DNA from: Commensalibacter nepenthis
Lineage (GTDB): Bacteria; Pseudomonadota; Alphaproteobacteria; Acetobacterales; Acetobacteraceae
Length of the DNA stretch: 64,000 nt
Assembly (NCBI RefSeq): GCF_029953305.1
Contig: NZ_JASBAN010000001.1
Coordinates: forward strand, 1,263,501 to 1,327,500
Direction of reading: 5' to 3'
Under the pieces are notes generated by a model. It was not told the origin of the DNA. It saw only the letters and a program-made list of their open reading frames with translations, and searched no databases. Shown one piece after another: positions 18,138-27,747 of this stretch. Each line of letters opens with the position of its first letter. Position 1 is the stretch's first letter. A program made the position numbers and the translations under genes.

Positions 18138-18268
18138 AATCTATCTTTTAATCACTATTTAAAAGTGCGACTTGCTAAAAGCTGTTTATAAGACTAAAAA
18201 TCAAACTAGAATATGTTTTTTCTTATAAAATACAACCTTATAACCCTTATGAAAATAATTCTCTAGCC

Positions 18269-19312
18269 ATGCAATATAATAAATCTATCTCAAACTGGTT
18301 ATTTTTTATTTGTTTCATGCTCTTGTGCATGATTGCTCTTGGTGGATATACACGCCTGACAGGCTCGGGTTTATCTATTATGGATTGGAAGCCCATTACA
18401 GGGATGATTCCCCCGTTAAATCATGCAGAATGGGTCAGAGAGTTTGAGCTCTATAAAACTATTCCACAATATAAAATTATCAATGATGGTTTTGGTTTGG
18501 ATGGCTTTAAACAAATTTTCTGGGCTGAATGGAGCCATCGTTTTTTAGGACGGTTAATCGGGTTTGTGGTTCTGTTGCCGTTGATCTATTTCATGATTAA
18601 ACGCGCAATTACCAAAAAATTAGCCATCATCCTCTTTGTCATTTTTATTCTAGGTGGTCTGCAAGGTGGCATTGGATGGTTTATGGTTCATTCAGGCTTT
18701 CGTCCAGATAGTACAGCCGTTGAACCCGTTCGCTTAGTCCTGCATTTATCTTGTGCTATTGCCCTTTACATCGCAATTTTATGGACTGGACTTTCTGTCA
18801 GAACTCCTCAACCAGACCTTTCCTTGGATAAAAATACCATTAAACCAATACGCACTTTATTATGGATTGATATTGTTTTGCTCTGTATCACAATTATTGC
18901 GGGTGGTTTTACTGCGGGAACCCATGCAGGGCACTCATTCAATACATTTCCTTTGATGAATGGACACTTAATTCCCACTGATTATGCTTCTCTTTCTCCT
19001 TTTCTAAACAATTTTATCGATAACGTTGCGACCATTCAATTTAATCATCGTCTCTTGGCAACAATCACAGCGATTATGATTTTGATTACCCTTTTCCTAG
19101 GATTAAAAGCCCCATTAACAAAACATATCAAAGATTCATTGATGCTGATGGGATGGGCTGTACTTATTCAATATGTGCTTGGAGTCACTACATTATTATT
19201 GGTTGTTCCCGTATGGGCTGGAACCATTCATCAAACATTTGCTGTTATTTTACTGACAACTTTAATTATTGCTCTACATCGTACTCGTATTAAAAATGCA
19301 ATTTCTTTATAA
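18269..19312 (+). CDS. ctaA: heme A synthase, COX15/CtaA
   Basis: Oxidises the C8 methyl of heme O to the formyl of heme A for aa3-type oxidases. 347 residues with eight helices and internal duplication. The signature [12 protein letters not shown] lies at 25-36, and conserved His are at His90-region (Trp-Ser-His-Arg-Phe), His156-region and the second-half Asn-His-Arg-Leu and Ile-His-Gln. No ctaB or oxidase subunits are in the window. tldD follows after 39 bp on the same strand. Confidence 0.93.
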   Translation: MQYNKSISNWLFFICFMLLCMIALGGYTRLTGSGLSIMDWKPITGMIPPLNHAEWVREFELYKTIPQYKIINDGFGLDGFKQIFWAEWSHRFLGRLIGFVVLLPLIYFMIKRAITKKLAIILFVIFILGGLQGGIGWFMVHSGFRPDSTAVEPVRLVLHLSCAIALYIAILWTGLSVRTPQPDLSLDKNTIKPIRTLLWIDIVLLCITIIAGGFTAGTHAGHSFNTFPLMNGHLIPTDYASLSPFLNNFIDNVATIQFNHRLLATITAIMILITLFLGLKAPLTKHIKDSLMLMGWAVLIQYVLGVTTLLLVVPVWAGTIHQTFAVILLTTLIIALHRTRIKNAISL

Positions 19313-19351
19313 TTTCTAACGCTTATTTTACATCAGGAAAGCTTATACCCT

Positions 19352-20803
19352 ATGACGGATTCCATTAATGCCCTTACAATGACAGATGATCTTTTCTTTA
19401 ATTCTGCCTCCAGTCAGTTGGATCGTAACAAAACTGAAAAATCGGTTCATAACACATTAAACGGTATGGATGATGGAGAGCTTTTCTTAGAATATTGCGA
19501 AAGCGAGATGATATCTATTGATGATGGGACTATTCGCACAGCCACAACCGATATTACTTCTGGTTTCGGTTTGCGCTCTGTTTTAGATACAGAAACAGGC
19601 TTTGCACATTCAAATGAACTGAACGATCAGGCATTAACTCGTGCTGGTGAAACTGTCAGCCAACTTAAAATGGGACGCAGTGGCACTATGTCAGACAATC
19701 CCATTGCAACCAATCAACGTTTATATCATCCAGAAAATCCTTTGCAACAAGGCAGCTTTTCTGCCAGAGCACATTTACTCCATGAAATTGATGCCTATGC
19801 TCGTGGCAAAGATAAACGAGTAGTGCAAGTCAGTGCGTCTATTTCTGGGGAATGGCAAGCGATTCAAATTATTCGCGCTAATCATTTTAGAACAGCCGAT
19901 ATTCGTCCGCTTGTTCGTCTGAATGTATCGATCATTACCGAAGAAGATGGACGCAGAGAAATTGGCTCTTATGGATGTGGTGGTCGTTATGGATATGATG
20001 AAATTACCCAGGAATCCCTTTGGAAATCAGCTGTAGACGAGGCTTTGCGTCAGTCTTTAGTCAATCAAAAAAGCAAACCTGCCCCTGCTGGGGAAATGGA
20101 TGTTGTTTTAGGAGCTGGCTGGCCTGGAATTTTATTACATGAAGCGATTGGACATGGGCTTGAAGGTGATTTCAACCGTAAAGGCACCTCTGCTTTTGCG
20201 GGCTTGATGGGGCAACGCATTGCTGCCCCTGGTGTAACTGTCGTGGATGATGGTACGATTGCTAGTCGTCGTGGCAGCCTGAGCATCGATGATGAAGGAA
20301 CCCCAACACAACGTACGACTTTAATTGAAGATGGAATTTTAACAGGATTTATTTATGATCGTCTCAATGCACGGTTAATGGGGAAACAATCCACAGGAAA
20401 TGGACGCAGACAATCTTTTGCGTATACGCCTATTCCTCGTATGACCAACACCTTCATGATGGAAGGTCAAGATTCCCTTGACGATATGATTGCCAATACT
20501 AAACGTGGCATTTACGCGGTTAATTTTGGCGGTGGGCAAGTGGATATTACCTCTGGTAAATTTGTTTTTTCTACCTCTGAAGCCTATCTGATCGAAAATG
20601 GTCAAGTAACGCATCCTGTTAAAGGGGCAACCTTGATTGGCAATGGTCCTGATGCATTAACAAAAATTACCATGATTGGTAATAAAATGGAGCTTGATAG
20701 AGGCGTTGGTACTTGTGGCAAAGCAGGACAAGGGGTTCCCGTTGGCGTTGGACAACCAGCGCTTAAGATGTCAGGATTGACCGTTGGAGGAACTGACCTT
20801 TAA
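19352..20803 (+). CDS. tldD: TldD metalloprotease
   Basis: TldD pairs with TldE (PmbA) to form a heterodimeric zinc protease that degrades unstructured peptides and matures microcin/CcdA-type substrates. 483 residues, full length, with the zinc motif His-Glu-Ala-Ile-Gly-His at 263-268 and the C-terminal cysteine-bearing Gly-Thr-Cys-Gly-Lys region. No tldE lies in the window, which is normal since the two are usually unlinked. SD AGGAAAG precedes the ATG. Confidence 0.94.
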   Translation: MTDSINALTMTDDLFFNSASSQLDRNKTEKSVHNTLNGMDDGELFLEYCESEMISIDDGTIRTATTDITSGFGLRSVLDTETGFAHSNELNDQALTRAGETVSQLKMGRSGTMSDNPIATNQRLYHPENPLQQGSFSARAHLLHEIDAYARGKDKRVVQVSASISGEWQAIQIIRANHFRTADIRPLVRLNVSIITEEDGRREIGSYGCGGRYGYDEITQESLWKSAVDEALRQSLVNQKSKPAPAGEMDVVLGAGWPGILLHEAIGHGLEGDFNRKGTSAFAGLMGQRIAAPGVTVVDDGTIASRRGSLSIDDEGTPTQRTTLIEDGILTGFIYDRLNARLMGKQSTGNGRRQSFAYTPIPRMTNTFMMEGQDSLDDMIANTKRGIYAVNFGGGQVDITSGKFVFSTSEAYLIENGQVTHPVKGATLIGNGPDALTKITMIGNKMELDRGVGTCGKAGQGVPVGVGQPALKMSGLTVGGTDL

Positions 20804-20970
20804 TAATTGTCAATTCATAATCATAATAATATTGTCGATGTGAAAAATAGAGTGATGATGGGTTTTATAAATGCTTAACTTTTCGTCACTCTCGAATAGT
20901 CAGTTATTCTTTCGTGTGCTTTACTTCAATAGTTGACATTATTGTTCACACAGCAGATAATTTCCACATA

Positions 20971-22008
20971 TTAATGTGTATAGTCTAGTATTTTATTTTC
21001 ATTATTAGGTAATTCTTGATAATGTAAAACGGCTTGTATAATTCCATCCATTACCATTCTTGCAGCAAAGGGACGATAATGAATAGGATCCCAAAAGCTT
21101 GTCCTTTGTTGGGTAAAATGGTTTGGAATTGCAAAATCAATGACTGTGCTGTTCGGTGCAGTTCGTGCAACAGAGGCAATATACGCCTTGCATGACTTCC
21201 AACTTGTATCTGTCCACCCACCCTCTTTACCATAAAATTCAGCAGAAAACGGTGGAATAATAATAATTTTAATAGTCTCTTTGGGCAGCTTATCGATCAT
21301 TCGCTTTAATCTAGGCAGGGCAGGATGAACGGGGATACGACCATTGGGTGATGAGTTATCTTCTTGGGTCCACTCTGCAAAAGTTTTGTTGACTTTGCTA
21401 GGATCATAGACAGAGGATATTGGTAGCAAAGGCGTATAGCCATCAGACCCATAACGCTGTTTTTTTAACCCGATTAACCATGCAAATTGATTGACTGCCT
21501 CTTGCAGTGCATATTGGTTCGCCATTTTTAAATATCCAATCCATACAGATCCTTCGTACATCCATAAAGGCATTGGTCTTGCAGAATGCTGTGGGTCTTC
21601 AAAGCACCATATATTATCGGTATTAAAAATCATGACTTTTGGATTGGGATGATGTTTAAAGAAAAGATTGAGCATCTTTTCTTGTTCCCAAGGTGTAGAA
21701 GCATTCATCGACAAATTGACAAAGTGCGCGTTAAAAGCTGGGTTAAGGATCGCAGGTTGTAAAGGACGGCTGGTAGAGGTGCCAAGAATAGCCGAATCAA
21801 ATTTGGTATCGATGGCTAATGCGGGGAAGCTGTAGCGTGCATTGGTGGAAATAGGAATACGATGAAATGGAGGAGACAATGGCAGCATTCCCCATGGATC
21901 GACAATGATGATAAACAACCAAACTAACAATGTTGCGCCACCAGTAATGCCAAGAAAAATAAAAGCAAATTTACGCCAAGAATTAGAAACGGAAGTAGAT
22001 GAAGGCAT
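20971..22008 (-). CDS. SGNH/AlgX-like O-acyltransferase partner protein
   Basis: 345 residues from ATG 22008 (SD GGGGACG); the frame opens 18 nt earlier. One N-terminal membrane anchor (about 14-35), then an extracytoplasmic SGNH-hydrolase-like domain: Leu-Gly-Thr-Ser-Thr-Ser-Arg near 74-80 and a late Asp-Pro-Ile-His-Tyr-Arg (Asp-x-x-His catalytic pair) near 314-319. Such proteins receive an acyl group from the MBOAT partner and pass it to a glycan. It overlaps the end of the MBOAT gene by 26 nt. The glycan substrate is unknown. Confidence 0.82.
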   Translation of the reverse strand: MPSSTSVSNSWRKFAFIFLGITGGATLLVWLFIIIVDPWGMLPLSPPFHRIPISTNARYSFPALAIDTKFDSAILGTSTSRPLQPAILNPAFNAHFVNLSMNASTPWEQEKMLNLFFKHHPNPKVMIFNTDNIWCFEDPQHSARPMPLWMYEGSVWIGYLKMANQYALQEAVNQFAWLIGLKKQRYGSDGYTPLLPISSVYDPSKVNKTFAEWTQEDNSSPNGRIPVHPALPRLKRMIDKLPKETIKIIIIPPFSAEFYGKEGGWTDTSWKSCKAYIASVARTAPNSTVIDFAIPNHFTQQRTSFWDPIHYRPFAARMVMDGIIQAVLHYQELPNNENKILDYTH

Positions 22009-23362
22009 CAGGAATGCGTCCCCCAATCAAAAGAATGAAAAATGCAGCCGCAATGCCTCCAACAATGGCAATCCATTTCGAAGGACGTAGATAATTATTG
22101 ATTAAATTTTGGCTGGCAGGGCAAAATAATACTAATAAGATAGCCAGATAAAAAATGATATTATGACGGATTCTATAGGTTCCAAAGCCATTTAATCCGA
22201 TCATTGATTGCCAAATATGAGCTGCGGTTAAAAAACTTTCAGCACGAAACAACACCCAGCTAAATATCAAAAATAACAAGGTAACGATCCAAGCAATTGG
22301 CTTTGGCAAAGCGAAAGGTGCAATTTTCTTCCATCCATGATTAATTGTTAATCCAACGCCATGCATTCCTCCCCATGCGATAAAACTCCATCCAGCACCA
22401 TGCCATAATCCTGCCAGTAGCATCGTGGTGATTAAGTTGCCACTTTGTCGAACAGGGCCACATCGATTGCCACCTAATGGAATATAAAGATAATCTTTAA
22501 GGAAACGAGATAATGTCATATGCCAACGTCGCCAGAATTCTTGTAGATTATGAGATTGATATGGGGCATTGAAATTATAAGGAAGTTGTAAACCAAATAG
22601 CAACGCAGTACCAATAGCCATATCTGAATAACCAGAGAAATCAAAAAAGATTTGTAAGCTATATGCAATCGCAGCAACCCATGCTTCGGTGATATTTAAA
22701 AGATGTCCTTGTGCGGCTTGATCGAACAAGGGATTACAGGTCATTGCAATACTCTCAGCAATGCCTGCTTTTTTAACCAAGCCGATCAGGATTAAACACA
22801 GCCCTTTGCTGATATTTTCCCATAATTGAGGATTAACAGGATTTTTCTCAAATTGAGGGATAATCTCATTATGGCGGACAATAGGCCCAGAAATAAGTTG
22901 CGGAAAGAACGTCACAAATTCAAAAAAATCAACAAGGTTATAAATATGTTTATCGCCTCGCCTTAAATCGATCAAGTAAGAGATTTTTTGAAAGACAAAG
23001 AATGAAATCCCCAATGGCATGATAATATTCCATGGGGTATGATGAATCCCGAACAAATGATCAATATTCTCAGTAAAGAAATTGGCATATTTAAAGAAAC
23101 CCAGCATGGCAAGATTCAAAATTACACCGCTTGTTAGCCAGATTTTATTTAAATTCTTGCTGTATTGGCATGCAATTGCCCAATTAATCAACGTCAGTAA
23201 AATTAAGAAAGGGACAAAGTGCCAATTCCACATACCATAAAATATTAAAGAGGCTGTGATAATAATCAGCTGTCTTGCCATTCTGACTTGAGCAAAGCTA
23301 TAAAAAGCAATAAGGAAAAGAGGAAGAAATAGAATTAGAAATTCTTGCGTGCTAAATAACAT
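21983..23362 (-). CDS. MBOAT family O-acyltransferase (AlgI/DltB-like)
   Basis: 459 residues with about 11 helices. The AlgI-type core Trp-Arg-Arg-Trp-His-Met-Thr-Leu-Ser at about 292-300 and the catalytic His in Leu-Trp-His-Gly-Ala-Gly-Trp-Ser-Phe near 328-336 are present. It moves acetyl (or another acyl) across the inner membrane for polysaccharide O-acylation together with the overlapping SGNH protein. No alginate or teichoic genes are nearby, so the target is most likely an acetylated surface polysaccharide; this is inference. Confidence 0.88.
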   Translation of the reverse strand: MLFSTQEFLILFLPLFLIAFYSFAQVRMARQLIIITASLIFYGMWNWHFVPFLILLTLINWAIACQYSKNLNKIWLTSGVILNLAMLGFFKYANFFTENIDHLFGIHHTPWNIIMPLGISFFVFQKISYLIDLRRGDKHIYNLVDFFEFVTFFPQLISGPIVRHNEIIPQFEKNPVNPQLWENISKGLCLILIGLVKKAGIAESIAMTCNPLFDQAAQGHLLNITEAWVAAIAYSLQIFFDFSGYSDMAIGTALLFGLQLPYNFNAPYQSHNLQEFWRRWHMTLSRFLKDYLYIPLGGNRCGPVRQSGNLITTMLLAGLWHGAGWSFIAWGGMHGVGLTINHGWKKIAPFALPKPIAWIVTLLFLIFSWVLFRAESFLTAAHIWQSMIGLNGFGTYRIRHNIIFYLAILLVLFCPASQNLINNYLRPSKWIAIVGGIAAAFFILLIGGRIPDAFIYFRF

Positions 23363-23387
23363 GGACTCATTTCATTGGAATTGAAAA

Positions 23388-23852
23388 CTATAGTTCTTCT
23401 TTTAGCTGAATGTTGGCATGGTTGATGATCTGATCTTCATTTAAAAGATAAAGCGTATCAAGTAAAGCCATTTGCAAACTTCCTGGACCTTTGGCATGTT
23501 GCGTTGCAATATCTCCGGCTATACCAATTAAAGCCATAGCATGTGCTGATGCTGCTAAATTATTTGTTTCTACGGCTAAACATGCGGCAGTTATGGCGGT
23601 TGGGCTGCATCCTGATCCTGTTACCTTGGTCATCATAATATGTCCATTATGATTTTCTATGACCTGATAACCATCAGTAATATAGTCTGTTATCCGCTAA
23701 TTGATACGATGGTTTGACAAGATAAAGCCAATTTTTTTGCCGCTTCTAAGGCTTGTTAAGGCGGGGCTTTACTATCAACGCCTTGACCACTATGATGGGA
23801 CGCTTGCTGCGTATATAACGCATATAAAGCGACCAATTCCTACATTTAATGT
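23388..23852 (-). pseudogene. thiM: hydroxyethylthiazole kinase (thiM) remnant
   Basis: Translating the minus strand from about 23850 gives a ThiM C-terminal half: Gly-Val-Asp-Ser-Lys (near 23775), then an in-frame TAA, then Glu-Ala-Ala-Lys-Lys-Leu-Ala. A one-base deletion follows after Ile-Ser-Gly, and then Thr-Asp-Tyr-Ile-Thr-Asp-Gly and Met-Thr-Lys-Val-Thr-Gly-Ser-Gly-Cys, the ThiM anion hole/catalytic Cys region. The last 82 codons (23388-23636) are open. The 5' half is missing; the universal stress gene ends inside the region. The thiazole salvage function is lost at this locus. Confidence 0.8.
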
Positions 23853-24640
23853 AAATGGAGAATGGGGATATTTAAGAATTTCAGTAAATCCACTGTCTTA
23901 CTTCCGAAAACCATATTATAAAGCGAATTATTTTCAAATGCACCCATAAATAAAATATCGATACATTGTTCCTGCACAGTACGGATAACGGTATCCTCAA
24001 TATTTCCGCCCCCTAAAATAAAAGAGGAAATGACCTTATATCCAGCATCTGCCAAGGTATGATGCGCCCAATCCAATTCCTCTTGGCGTTCGTCGGTTTG
24101 ATTGCCCGACATGATCAAATATAAAGGGATAGATAAACAGTATTTTTCTTGTGCTAGATGTTTTACAAGACGTTTAGAAATCTCGCTGCCACTGAATGCC
24201 AACATACTATTCTTGGGTGTCTTAAACTCTTCAGCAATCGTTAAAATCGGTTTATGCAGAGTACGCATAATTTGTTGAATACTTTTACCAATAACCTCTT
24301 GATGTTTTTGGGTTTGTTCACCTCGTCTGCCCATGACTAACAAATCAATTTTTGACTCATATTGAATAATCTTTTCAATAAAATAGCCATATTCTTCATG
24401 GATGCCCAATAATGATGGTTCTACACCATTTTCCAAGGCGCGTTTATAATAGGTATTTAATAGTTGGCGACGAGGGGTTTTTTGATTAATGTTATTTGTT
24501 TCATTTGGGGATGGACAATCGCCAATATGAAGTAACTCTAGCGGTTTGTTTAAAGTATTTGCAAACCAAGCAGCATAATCGGTTACGTAAGCAGAGTAGG
24601 TTGATTGATCGATACAAGCAACGATTTTCGTGTTTTCCAT
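23846..24640 (-). CDS. tandem UspA universal stress protein
   Basis: 264 residues in two USP domains (about 1-140 and 160-264). Domain 1 starts Lys-Ile-Val-Ala-Cys-Ile-Asp-Gln-Ser and includes Asp-Leu-Leu-Val-Met-Gly-Arg-Arg-Gly, close to the ATP-binding Gly-x2-Gly-x9-Gly pattern. Domain 2 ends Gly-Ser-Lys-Thr-Val-Asp-Leu-Leu-Lys-Phe. Tandem USPs are stress-induced cytoplasmic proteins. Its 3' end runs a few bases into the thiM remnant, suggesting a deletion joined the two. Confidence 0.85.
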   Translation of the reverse strand: MENTKIVACIDQSTYSAYVTDYAAWFANTLNKPLELLHIGDCPSPNETNNINQKTPRRQLLNTYYKRALENGVEPSLLGIHEEYGYFIEKIIQYESKIDLLVMGRRGEQTQKHQEVIGKSIQQIMRTLHKPILTIAEEFKTPKNSMLAFSGSEISKRLVKHLAQEKYCLSIPLYLIMSGNQTDERQEELDWAHHTLADAGYKVISSFILGGGNIEDTVIRTVQEQCIDILFMGAFENNSLYNMVFGSKTVDLLKFLNIPILHLH

Positions 24641-24773
24641 AAAGATATTCCTACCCTTCGTTATTGTAGAATTTATTGTTACCCATAATACGTAAATTAA
24701 TCAAATATATTCATTGTTTATTATATAAAATTACTTGGGTGTTGCTAAAATAAATAGTGGTTCATCAGTTTAT

Positions 24774-24808
24774 AAAAAAGAGCTATCCAGTTTATTGGAA
24801 TAGCTCTT
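24774..24808 (-). terminator. rho-independent terminator of the MFS gene
   Basis: A 9-bp perfect stem (24778-24786 with 24800-24808) and, read on the minus strand, a following T6 tract, 6 bp beyond the stop of the MFS gene. Confidence 0.8.
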
Positions 24809-24814
24809 GTTGTA

Positions 24815-26101
24815 TTAAGTCATTTTGTAATCAACACCAGGTTGTTTTAATCGAATAAAATAAGTCAGGACAGCAGCAAAATAATATAAAAGTCCATAAA
24901 TAATAAAGACCCCATAATTCCCAAAACCAATAAAGTAAATAACAGATACTAAGGCATTCCCAAGGAATTGGCTCAGACCTCCCCCAAGGTTTTGAATAGA
25001 AACAGCAGCTCCTTTTCTTTCGGGGGCTAACATTGGAAAAATAGCCCCCATTGGAACAAAGGAGGTAATGGTTAATGCAAAAAAGAGCATTGCTGCGATA
25101 CTAGCGTAAACATTTCCTGGAAATAAGGTTGGAATATAATACAATAAGATGGTTGCTGTTCCACAACCAACAAATCCAACCCAGCGCATTTGTTTTAACC
25201 ACCCAATACGATCCCCAATAATACCCCACAAGACATTGGTAAACGGTTGAATTGGATAGATAAAAATACTGATTAACTGCCATTGATGTAAAGTAAACTG
25301 TCCACCATCATTAGCGGTCATAAAATTCGGTAAAACAACTGTTAGCACGCCAAAAAGAGAGAAATTACAAATTGCTCTGATAATCAGTGCAATGGCCAGA
25401 TCTCGGCTACGAAAAACAAGGGTTAAATCACTGCAAATTTCGCCTACTCTGGTGCCGAATGACACGTGTACTTTTTGCTCTTTTTCACTTTTCCTTTCGG
25501 CAGGCGTTTTTAAGAGAAATATTGTAATTGCGGCACCAGCAGTTGCCCAAATTAATGCTTGCCACAGGGTAAATTCTTCCCCCATTTTTTCGACAAAGAA
25601 ATAAGGAATGCAATAGCCGATAATACCATATCCAATGGTAAACATTGACCAAATCCAACCAACAGCAGAGGCGAGTTGATTATCTGGCGTTTCCTTGACT
25701 ACCCAATAAAAGAATCCATAAAAGAATAAAGGATAGGCAAATCCTCTTAATCCATAAAAAGCAAAAATTGCGTAATAATTATGTGGAACAATCCCAAATT
25801 GCATAAACGCAGCATGCAAAATAATCCACATGATGACACCAATAATCATAATTCTTTTGGCACCAAAGGTTTCAGCAAAAACCCCTGATAACCAACTGGA
25901 TATCGCAGCAGTCAATCCGTAAATGGAGAAAATTAAACTGCCTTTATCCTCGGCTATACCTAAATTATGATGAATATAATGAGCCAAAAAGCTCTGTTCA
26001 AAGCCATCACCAGCCATAAAAAGGGCAACAGCAATATATCCCCAAAAAAGGGAAACGGGCATGCCAATTACCATACGCGATTTTGCTTGGGAGTTACTCA
26101 T
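24815..26101 (-). CDS. MFS polyol permease, RbtT/DalT/CsbX-like
   Basis: 428 residues with 12 helices. The N-terminal Gly-Asp-Gly-Phe-Glu-Gln-Ser segment in TM1, Leu-Ser-Gly-Val-Phe-Ala-Glu-Thr-Phe-Gly-Ala-Lys-Arg between TM2 and TM3, and Gly-Ile-Ile-Gly-Asp-Arg-Ile-Gly-Trp in the middle match the ribitol/arabinitol permease branch of the MFS. A clear paralogue is encoded at 30022 in the rightward arm. It lies downstream of the xylitol-type dehydrogenase, separated from it by a strong terminator, so xylitol or another pentitol is the likely substrate (inferred from context). Confidence 0.82.
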   Translation of the reverse strand: MSNSQAKSRMVIGMPVSLFWGYIAVALFMAGDGFEQSFLAHYIHHNLGIAEDKGSLIFSIYGLTAAISSWLSGVFAETFGAKRIMIIGVIMWIILHAAFMQFGIVPHNYYAIFAFYGLRGFAYPLFFYGFFYWVVKETPDNQLASAVGWIWSMFTIGYGIIGYCIPYFFVEKMGEEFTLWQALIWATAGAAITIFLLKTPAERKSEKEQKVHVSFGTRVGEICSDLTLVFRSRDLAIALIIRAICNFSLFGVLTVVLPNFMTANDGGQFTLHQWQLISIFIYPIQPFTNVLWGIIGDRIGWLKQMRWVGFVGCGTATILLYYIPTLFPGNVYASIAAMLFFALTITSFVPMGAIFPMLAPERKGAAVSIQNLGGGLSQFLGNALVSVIYFIGFGNYGVFIIYGLLYYFAAVLTYFIRLKQPGVDYKMT

Positions 26102-26141
26102 TTGTCATATCCACAAAAAGAGAAATAATAATTAAGGGGAA

Positions 26142-26180
26142 AAAAGCCCGTCATAATCATCATTATTATGACGGGCTTTT
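26142..26180 (-). terminator. strong hairpin between dehydrogenase and permease
   Basis: A perfect 16-bp stem (26142-26157 with 26165-26180, 7-nt loop), GC-rich at its base and followed on the minus strand by T5-6. It ends the dehydrogenase transcript before the permease gene, or attenuates it. Confidence 0.85.
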
Positions 26181-26203
26181 AATAGTCAAAAAAGTAAAAT
26201 GAT

Positions 26204-27247
26204 TTATTCAACCAGTTGGATTTGTAGCTTTACATCATCAGGTTTTGCAGATGCTGCACGTTCAAATGCTTCAATTGCTTTTTCAAATGGATAAACGCCA
26301 GAAATCAACGGTTTTAAATTAACTTTTCCAGACGCAATTAAGCTAACGGCACGATCATATACATTTGCATAGCGGAAGACTGTTTCCATACGTAATTCTT
26401 TACTTTGTGCTGTAACCAAGTCAAATGGAACTTTGTCAACAGGCATTCCCACAAATACAATGGTTCCACCAGGTCTGACACAAGCAAGCAACGGATCGTA
26501 AGAAGAAGGATGTCCAGATGCTTCCAATGCTACATCGACGCCCCAATCTTTGCCACATTCAGCTTTAACCTTATCAACCAAGGATTCTTTGGTAATATTA
26601 ACAGGGATTAATCCTTCATATTGACCTGCGATTGCCAATTTTGGTGCCGCAACATCGGAAATAAAGACTTTACTTGCACCTGAAGCTAATGCAGCTAATG
26701 CGGTTAAAATACCAATAGGACCACATCCAGCAACTAAACAAACATCTCCTGGCTTGATTTGTGCTTTGACACAAGCATGTACGCCAGTTGCAAAAGGTTC
26801 GACAAAAGCACCTTCGGCAAATGAAACATTATCTGGTAATTTAAATGTATAAGCAGCAGGATGAACAACAGTTTCCGTTAAACATCCATGAATAGGAGGG
26901 GTCGCCCAGAAACGCACATCAGGATCAACATTATAAATTCCCAGTTGTGTTGCTTTGGAGTGTAGGTTTGGAATACCAGGTTCCATACAAACACGATCAC
27001 CAACTTTGAGATTGGTAACGTCTTTACCGACTTCGATCACTGTGCCAGAAGCTTCATGCCCAAGAACCATCGGTTCATTAACAACAAAAGGTCCAATTTT
27101 TCCATGTGTGTAATAATGGACGTCACTGCCACAGACACCAACATTATGGATTTTGATTTTGACATCGTTTGCCCCGACATGACTGGGTAAATCAATGTCA
27201 CGAATGCTCAGCTTACCTTTGCTTTCTAAAACAAGAGCTTTTGCCAT
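26204..27247 (-). CDS. xylitol dehydrogenase / D-xylulose reductase type MDR
   Basis: Zinc-dependent polyol dehydrogenase of 347 residues, very like the Morganella xylitol dehydrogenase as I recall it, including the shared stretches Gly-Ser-Asp-Val-His-Tyr-Tyr and Arg-Val-Cys-Met-Glu-Pro-Gly-Ile-Pro. Catalytic zinc ligands are Cys39, His64 and Glu65; the NAD motif is Gly-Cys-Gly-Pro-Ile-Gly near 172-177. The four structural-zinc cysteines are absent, as in other sorbitol/xylitol dehydrogenases. A strong SD AGGAGG precedes the ATG. Reaction: xylitol (or a related polyol) to D-xylulose with NAD+. Xylulokinase is not in the window. Confidence 0.85.
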   Translation of the reverse strand: MAKALVLESKGKLSIRDIDLPSHVGANDVKIKIHNVGVCGSDVHYYTHGKIGPFVVNEPMVLGHEASGTVIEVGKDVTNLKVGDRVCMEPGIPNLHSKATQLGIYNVDPDVRFWATPPIHGCLTETVVHPAAYTFKLPDNVSFAEGAFVEPFATGVHACVKAQIKPGDVCLVAGCGPIGILTALAALASGASKVFISDVAAPKLAIAGQYEGLIPVNITKESLVDKVKAECGKDWGVDVALEASGHPSSYDPLLACVRPGGTIVFVGMPVDKVPFDLVTAQSKELRMETVFRYANVYDRAVSLIASGKVNLKPLISGVYPFEKAIEAFERAASAKPDDVKLQIQLVE

Positions 27248-27391
27248 AAAAAACCTCCTAAAAGACGAGAAAAAACAGTGTTATAGCGATAGCACCAACC
27301 TCATCCCTTTAACAATCACAAAAAAGTGATTTCAATAAAAGAAAGATTAGATAGCTGAGTTATTCGTTAATTTATTTGATTTGGTATTTGC

Positions 27392-27426
27392 CAGAAAAAC
27401 GCTTTGCCTACCATAAGGAAGCGTTT
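27392..27426 (-). terminator. terminator after the 40-residue ORF
   Basis: An 8-bp stem (27397-27404 with 27419-27426, 14-nt loop) followed on the minus strand by T5, three bases after the small ORF's stop codon. Confidence 0.7.
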
Positions 27427-27428
27427 GA

Positions 27429-27551
27429 TTATTCCCAAGTCATTAAGAGGTTAATAAGGAATTCTGTATCATCAAGCATAGGTTTTATTAGAATAATGGT
27501 TGCACTGATGACAAAAGCTTTGAACCAGTTTATAAGCTTAAGAATATGCAT
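27429..27551 (-). CDS. 40-residue small membrane protein
   Basis: Short ORF with ATG at 27551, a perfect Shine-Dalgarno AGGAGG at 27556-27561 (4-nt gap) and a stop three bases before a rho-independent hairpin. The product has one amphipathic/hydrophobic helix (residues 9-26: Trp-Phe-Lys-Ala-Phe-Val-Ile-Ser-Ala-Thr-Ile-Ile-Leu-Ile) and an acidic C-terminal part. The combination of a strong ribosome site, start, helix, stop and terminator in a very AT-rich spacer is unlikely by chance. I do not recognise it. It could be a regulatory membrane peptide, a type I toxin-like peptide, or a small accessory protein of the polyol arm. Confidence 0.6.
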   Translation of the reverse strand: MHILKLINWFKAFVISATIILIKPMLDDTEFLINLLMTWE

Positions 27552-27747
27552 TTTGCCTCCTATAAAATTATTAAAGGTCAAACCCTAATAAATGAACTAT
27601 GCTTTGTTATGTTACGTATTAAGTTATCTTTCTGAAAAACTTCAATATTTGTCTGATTTTATGATAGCATATTGAAAATTAAGAGCAATTTATTCTTTTA
27701 CATATTTTGGTCAAAATCATGTGATATCATTATTATGGGTTATAATA

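Noticed and set aside
26204-27247. Loss of structural-zinc cysteines as a sign of decay
   Set aside because: Sorbitol/xylitol dehydrogenases of this branch normally lack that zinc, and the catalytic ligands are intact.
27376-27588. Plus-strand 70-residue ORF
   Set aside because: It runs antisense to the better supported 40-residue gene and its terminator, and has no ribosome site.
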